Translations under genes and position numbers: made by a program | Source of the DNA: Flammeovirgaceae bacterium | GTDB lineage: Bacteria; Bacteroidota; Bacteroidia; Cytophagales; Cyclobacteriaceae | Assembly (NCBI GenBank): GCA_022616575.1 | Contig: JAKEEN010000153.1 | Coordinates: 1 to 7,619, forward strand | Direction: 5' to 3' | Length of the DNA stretch: 7,619 bases | Notes under the pieces: generated by a model | Databases searched by the model: none | Told to the model about the DNA's origin: nothing | Seen by the model: the letters and a program-made list of their open reading frames with translations, nothing else | In this document: positions 4,540-7,619 of the stretch, one piece after another | How the letters are laid out: each line of letters begins with the position of its first letter | Position numbering within the stretch: position 1 is the first letter of the stretch

Positions 4540-6160
4540 CCGCCAGGAAGGGATAGCGATAATCAACAGGGGTAACAAATGTTTCTTTGATCGTGCGCAT
4601 GGAAACCCAACGCAGCAAATTTACTTTTGCTCCTGCTTTATCATTAGTACCTGAGCCCCTGGCCCCTCCAAATGGTTGCTGGCCAACAACAGCTCCGGTA
4701 GGTTTGTCATTAATGTAGAAGTTACCAGCAGCATGCGTTAATCTTCTGGTTGCCATTTCAATCGCGTACCGGTCTTGTGCAAAGATAGACCCGGTTAAGG
4801 CATACGGTGATGTGCTATCTACCAACTCCAGGGTCTGCTCAAAATTCTCTTCATGGTACACATATACTGTCAACACCGGGCCGAAGATCTCTTCGCACAT
4901 GGTAAGTGATGATGGATCTTTTGTCAGGATTACAGTGGGTTCGATGAAATACCCTTTTGATTTATCATACTTACCTCCGGCAATAATTTCATTCATCGTG
5001 TTCTGACGAGCCTTTTCAATATACCCGGTGATTGAGTCAAAGGCTTTCTCGTCAATTACCGCATTGATAAAGTTTCCAAAATCTTCAGTACCTCCCATCT
5101 TCATGCTCTTCAAATCATCAACAAGATATTTTTTCACATCCTCCCAAAGATTGGATGGAATATAACAACGTGAGGCTGCTGAACATTTTTGTCCCTGGAA
5201 TTCAAACGCACCGCGTGAGATGGCTGTGGCCACTTGTTTTGCATCAGCACTCTTATGCACCATAATAAAATCCTTCCCTCCTGTTTCCCCAACAATGCGC
5301 GGGTACGCTCTATACTTATGAATGTTCGCACCGATTGTCTTCCACATATTTTGAAACACACCTGTACTTCCTGTAAAGTGAATTCCAGCAAAATCGCGAT
5401 GATTGAAAATCACTTCTCCAGCATCGGGTCCGCTTACATAAACCAAATTGATTACACCATCCGGTAATCCGGCTTCTTTCAATACTTGCATAATTACATT
5501 CGCTGCATAGATCTGCGTATTCGCAGGCTTCCAAACCACGGTATTACCCATCATGGCAGCGCTGGTAGGAAGGTTACCCGCAATGGCTGTAAAATTGAAT
5601 GGTGTTAATGCAAAGACAAATCCTTCGAGCGGTCGATATTCCATGCGGTTCCAAATGCCTGCCGATGATTCAGGTTGATCATTATAAATCTCGCTCATGA
5701 AATACACATTATACCGAAGAAAGTCGATCAGTTCACAGGCTGAATCAATTTCGGCCTGAAAAGCATTTTTCGATTGGCCCAGCATGGTAGCTGCGTTGAT
5801 TTTATAGCGATACGGTCCCGCTAACAGTTCAGCGGCTTTTAAAAATATCGAAGCCCGGTATTCCCAATCCAGGTTTGCCCACAACTCGCGTGCCGCTAAT
5901 GCAGCATTCACCGCTTGTTCTACGTGCGACTTATCACCTGCGTGAAAATGTCCTAATACGTGTTTGTGATCGTGTGGTGGATTTAGAGGTTTTTTATTTC
6001 CGGATCTGACCTCTTCACCACCGATATACATCGGGATATCCAGTACCTGAGTTCGTGCTTCTTCCAGAGCTTTCTTCAATAAGGCACGTTCTTTACTTCC
6101 GGGGGCGTAAGAATATACAGGTTCGTTTTTGGGATGCGGGACTTTGAAAAAACCGTTCAT
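4535..6160 (-). CDS. pruA: L-glutamate gamma-semialdehyde dehydrogenase
   Basis: A 541-residue aldehyde dehydrogenase that oxidises glutamate-5-semialdehyde (from pyrroline-5-carboxylate) to glutamate with NAD+, the second step of proline catabolism in the cytoplasm. The length and sequence fit the stand-alone, mammalian ALDH4A1-like P5C dehydrogenase, not the bifunctional PutA. Visible residues: Asn189 in TPFNFTAIAGN, Lys211 in VVWKPAN, nucleotide-binding FTGSTG (262-267), Glu292 in GETGGKD, catalytic Cys326 in GQKCSAASR (34 residues after the Glu, as in the superfamily), EEIFGPV (423-429), and the P5C dehydrogenase signature GQQPFGGARGSGTNDKAG (493-510). The ATG at 6160 gives the usual N-terminus and follows a perfect -7 box. 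No proline dehydrogenase gene is in the window. The gene is complete and shows nothing odd. Confidence 0.97.
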   Translation of the reverse strand: MNGFFKVPHPKNEPVYSYAPGSKERALLKKALEEARTQVLDIPMYIGGEEVRSGNKKPLNPPHDHKHVLGHFHAGDKSHVEQAVNAALAARELWANLDWEYRASIFLKAAELLAGPYRYKINAATMLGQSKNAFQAEIDSACELIDFLRYNVYFMSEIYNDQPESSAGIWNRMEYRPLEGFVFALTPFNFTAIAGNLPTSAAMMGNTVVWKPANTQIYAANVIMQVLKEAGLPDGVINLVYVSGPDAGEVIFNHRDFAGIHFTGSTGVFQNMWKTIGANIHKYRAYPRIVGETGGKDFIMVHKSADAKQVATAISRGAFEFQGQKCSAASRCYIPSNLWEDVKKYLVDDLKSMKMGGTEDFGNFINAVIDEKAFDSITGYIEKARQNTMNEIIAGGKYDKSKGYFIEPTVILTKDPSSLTMCEEIFGPVLTVYVYHEENFEQTLELVDSTSPYALTGSIFAQDRYAIEMATRRLTHAAGNFYINDKPTGAVVGQQPFGGARGSGTNDKAGAKVNLLRWVSMRTIKETFVTPVDYRYPFLAE

Positions 6161-6182
6161 ATTTAATTCAAGATTTAAGATT

Positions 6183-6192
6183 CAAAATTTTG
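6183..6192. promoter_or_regulatory. Palindrome CAAAATTTTG in the pruA leader
   Basis: A perfect 10-base palindrome lies 7 bases downstream of the pruA -7 box, around the expected transcript start. It could be an operator; nothing else in the window repeats it. Confidence 0.25.
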
Positions 6193-6199
6193 GCGTTTG

Positions 6200-6207
6200 C
6201 AAAGGTA
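6200..6207 (-). promoter_or_regulatory. -7 box of the pruA promoter
   Basis: TACCTTTG on the minus strand is a perfect TAnnTTTG, 39 bases before the pruA ATG. The -33 region at the right distance has no clear TTTG. The site shows that pruA can be read separately from the regulator-phosphatase pair upstream. Confidence 0.5.
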
Positions 6208-6277
6208 TGATTTACTTCTAAAATCCTGAATACAGAATTCAAGAATTCGTGACCGACCAGGCAGCATCCGGAAACCT

Positions 6278-6973
6278 TCACAATATCCTGCACAATTCCT
6301 TTAGTGATTCAATCTCATGTGTCACTTCTTCCTGGTGCTCATTCTTATCTGGATTGTAAAACACAGAATCGATGGCTGCGTTGCGGGCCCCTGCAATATC
6401 GGTCATCAAATTATCTCCCACCATAATGGCTTGACGAGGATCAATGAGGTTCTTTGAAAGTGTAAATTGAAAAATTTCTTTTGCAGGTTTTTTATGACCT
6501 GCCTGCTGTGAAGTAATGATGTGCTTGAAAAAACGGTGAAGATTACCGGCTGTTAACTTTGAATGCTGAATTTCTTCAAACCCATTGGTAATTACCGACA
6601 TCGTGTACTTACCGGATAAATATTCGAGCGTCTCTTCGGCATGAGGAATCAGGACATTCTTTTTCGGGCAACTATATAAATACTCTTTTGAAAGAACCTG
6701 CGATAAATCTTCTTCATATGCACCGAATGCTTCAAGTATCTGGCGGAAGCGCTCCTTCCGAATCACTTCACTACCAATCTGCCCGGCATCGTATAACACC
6801 CAGAGCCTTGTGTTTACCTCTTTAAACCGATCCAGAAACGCATCGAAGCTGGTTACGCCTCTGCGTTCTAAGTCGAACGTATCGAAAAGCTCCCGGAGCG
6901 TTAGTTTTGAATTAGTCTCATAATCCCACAACGTATGATCGAGATCAAAAAAAATGCATGCGTATTTCTTCAT
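6278..6973 (-). CDS. yjjG: HAD-family nucleotidase, YjjG/YfnB type
   Basis: A 231-residue haloacid dehalogenase-superfamily phosphatase, subfamily IA, with an overall pattern like E. coli YjjG (about 225 residues), which dephosphorylates nucleoside monophosphates including non-canonical pyrimidines. Visible motifs: motif I FFDLDHTLWD with nucleophile Asp10 and acid/base Asp12; the helical cap at about residues 18-95, including the YjjG-like stretch RLWVLYDAGQI; motif II VITNGF (127-132); motif III Lys162 in GHKKPAKEIF; motif IV MVGDNLMTDIAGARNA with Asp187 and Asp192. All catalytic residues are present. The gene starts 10 bases after the stop of the ArsR-type regulator, so the two form an operon. 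The exact substrate cannot be told from sequence. Confidence 0.9.
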   Translation of the reverse strand: MKKYACIFFDLDHTLWDYETNSKLTLRELFDTFDLERRGVTSFDAFLDRFKEVNTRLWVLYDAGQIGSEVIRKERFRQILEAFGAYEEDLSQVLSKEYLYSCPKKNVLIPHAEETLEYLSGKYTMSVITNGFEEIQHSKLTAGNLHRFFKHIITSQQAGHKKPAKEIFQFTLSKNLIDPRQAIMVGDNLMTDIAGARNAAIDSVFYNPDKNEHQEEVTHEIESLKELCRIL

Positions 6974-6983
6974 TCAAAAAAAA

Positions 6984-7373
6984 TCATTGTTTCTTCAGCC
7001 ATTCCTGAATCTGTAATTTATTTATGGCCAGTTCGCGGTTTGTAAAAAGAGTTTGATAAATCTGCTGGTCCTTCTGCAACTGTTGATCTTTCTTTAGAAA
7101 CTGAAAGAGTTGCTTAATAATTTCATACACTTCATCTTTTATCTGGTAAAAAACCCAGTGGTTGTATCGTTTAAATGAAAGGATGCCTGAATTTTTTAAA
7201 TAAATAAGGTGCCGGGACGTTTTTGCCTGCGTAAAATCCAGAATTTTCTCCAAGTCAGCGATGCACATTTCACCATTCTCGAAAATGAGGTATAAGATGC
7301 GCAATCGCGATTCATCAGCACAGGCCTTAAAAATCTGAGAACCAAGTGTGAGATTAAAACTTTTTAAACGCAT
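6984..7373 (-). CDS. ArsR-type winged-helix transcriptional regulator
   Basis: A 129-residue ArsR/SmtB-fold repressor-like protein. The core GSQIFKACADESRLRILYLI (residues 11-30), the helix-turn-helix CIADLEKILDFTQAKTSRHLIYLKNSGIL (37-65) and the wing FKRYNHWVFYQI (67-78) are clear. The metal-site motif of true ArsR (ELCVCDL) is here EMCIADL with one Cys only, so arsenic or metal sensing is not supported; the signal is unknown. A C-terminal tail of about 35 residues, rich in Gln and Lys, follows the domain. The ATG at 7373 is chosen over a TTG at 7400, because that TTG lies inside the -7 box. It is the first gene of a two-gene unit with the HAD phosphatase and is divergent from the secreted protein gene at 7468, which it may also control. 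Confidence 0.88.
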   Translation of the reverse strand: MRLKSFNLTLGSQIFKACADESRLRILYLIFENGEMCIADLEKILDFTQAKTSRHLIYLKNSGILSFKRYNHWVFYQIKDEVYEIIKQLFQFLKKDQQLQKDQQIYQTLFTNRELAINKLQIQEWLKKQ

Positions 7374-7397
7374 AAACCATCTACGGCATGGGAGCGC

Positions 7398-7405
7398 CAA
7401 ATTTA
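7398..7405 (-). promoter_or_regulatory. -7 box of the regulator-phosphatase operon
   Basis: TAAATTTG on the minus strand is a perfect TAnnTTTG, ending 24 bases before the ATG at 7373. A weak ATTG upstream is 23 bases away, longer than usual. Confidence 0.45.
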
Positions 7406-7413
7406 TAACAATT

Positions 7414-7426
7414 AGGGCGTTACCCT
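7414..7426. promoter_or_regulatory. Inverted repeat between divergent promoters
   Basis: AGGG-CGTTA-CCCT (7414-7426) lies between the two divergent -7 boxes. The position suits an operator acting on both sides, perhaps for the ArsR-type protein, but the arms are only four bases. Confidence 0.25.
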
Positions 7427-7435
7427 TACAATTTT

Positions 7436-7443
7436 TATCTTTG
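7436..7443 (+). promoter_or_regulatory. -7 box of the divergent secreted-protein gene
   Basis: TATCTTTG is a perfect TAnnTTTG, ending 24 bases before the TTG start at 7468, the same spacing as on the other side of this divergent region. No clear -33 TTTG is seen. Confidence 0.45.
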
Positions 7444-7467
7444 AAGCTTCATTATAGTTACGCGAGG

Positions 7468-7619
7468 TTGAATTCAGCAAAAACACTTCTTTTTCTTGGT
7501 CTGTTGCTCTTTTTGAGCACATCGGTGTGCTATTCTCAGACACAAAAACGGGTTATACAATTATCAGGCGTGGTGCTCGGCAGCGATAGCACCAATGGTG
7601 TTCCGGGTGTGCACGTTTA
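7468..7619 (+). CDS. Secreted protein with carboxypeptidase-regulatory-like domain (N-terminal part)
   Basis: The frame runs off the right edge; about 50 residues are seen. With the TTG at 7468 read as Met, the protein starts MNSAKTLLFLGLLLFLSTSV, a signal peptide, with a likely cleavage before Gln in CYSQ. Next comes IQLSGVVLGSDSTNGVPGVHV, the first strands of a carboxypeptidase-D regulatory-like beta-sandwich (PF13715 type), which in Bacteroidota heads TonB-dependent receptors and many other outer-membrane or periplasmic proteins. The visible part cannot tell which. No ATG exists in frame between the promoter and the domain, and an earlier TTG at 7441 lies in the -7 box, so TTG 7468 is the best start. 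The gene is divergent from the ArsR-type regulator. Confidence 0.7.
   Translation, partial: MNSAKTLLFLGLLLFLSTSVCYSQTQKRVIQLSGVVLGSDSTNGVPGVHV

Noticed and set aside
5134..5534. Several open frames on both strands inside pruA
   Set aside because: They overlap the catalytic core of pruA in other frames and show no motif of their own.
7374..7400. TTG start for the ArsR-type regulator
   Set aside because: It overlaps the -7 box, so the transcript would start after it.

Overview
The window looks like chromosomal DNA of a Bacteroidota bacterium, most likely from the Cytophagales side. The evidence is a set of promoter-like sites matching the Bacteroidetes pattern (TTTG, 19-21 bases, TAnnTTTG), AT-rich intergenic DNA, a lipoprotein with an acidic export signal after its cysteine, the winged-helix regulator/CreD pairing, and a mammalian-type 541-residue PruA. 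No species can be named from the sequence alone.

Layout. (1) 1-474: C-terminal half of a ketoacyl-ACP synthase III, cut by the left edge. (2) 475-851: no intact gene, but the minus strand carries protein-like reading that continues through two frameshifts and one stop, so it is probably a decayed coding or conserved repeat sequence. (3) 852-1319, minus strand: an intact tRNA-Asn(GTT), its terminator, a small GIY-YIG nuclease gene, then a broken second copy of the tRNA-Asn 3' half. The geometry is that of a small cassette that entered the tRNA gene and left the tRNA intact. (4) 1469-3861, plus strand: a membrane protein, a winged-helix regulator (ATGA overlap) and creD. The same AAAGTACTTT palindrome precedes the first and third genes and is the natural candidate for the regulator's operator. 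(5) 3862-4539: a small DUF4352-like lipoprotein gene bracketed by three copies of a 28-base repeat, with a 7-base tandem repeat running up to its start codon and a long inverted repeat covering the space to the convergent pruA. (6) 4535-7373, minus strand: pruA with its own -7 box, preceded by a two-gene unit of an ArsR-type regulator and a YjjG-type HAD phosphatase 10 bases apart. (7) 7468-7619: the divergent start of a secreted protein with a carboxypeptidase-regulatory-like domain, probably starting at TTG.

Most of the window is housekeeping metabolism and envelope biology. The parts most worth a second look are the tRNA-Asn/GIY-YIG cassette, the shared palindrome of the creD module, and the repeat-flanked lipoprotein gene. 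All comparisons rest on reading the sequence and on remembered family features; no database search was run.
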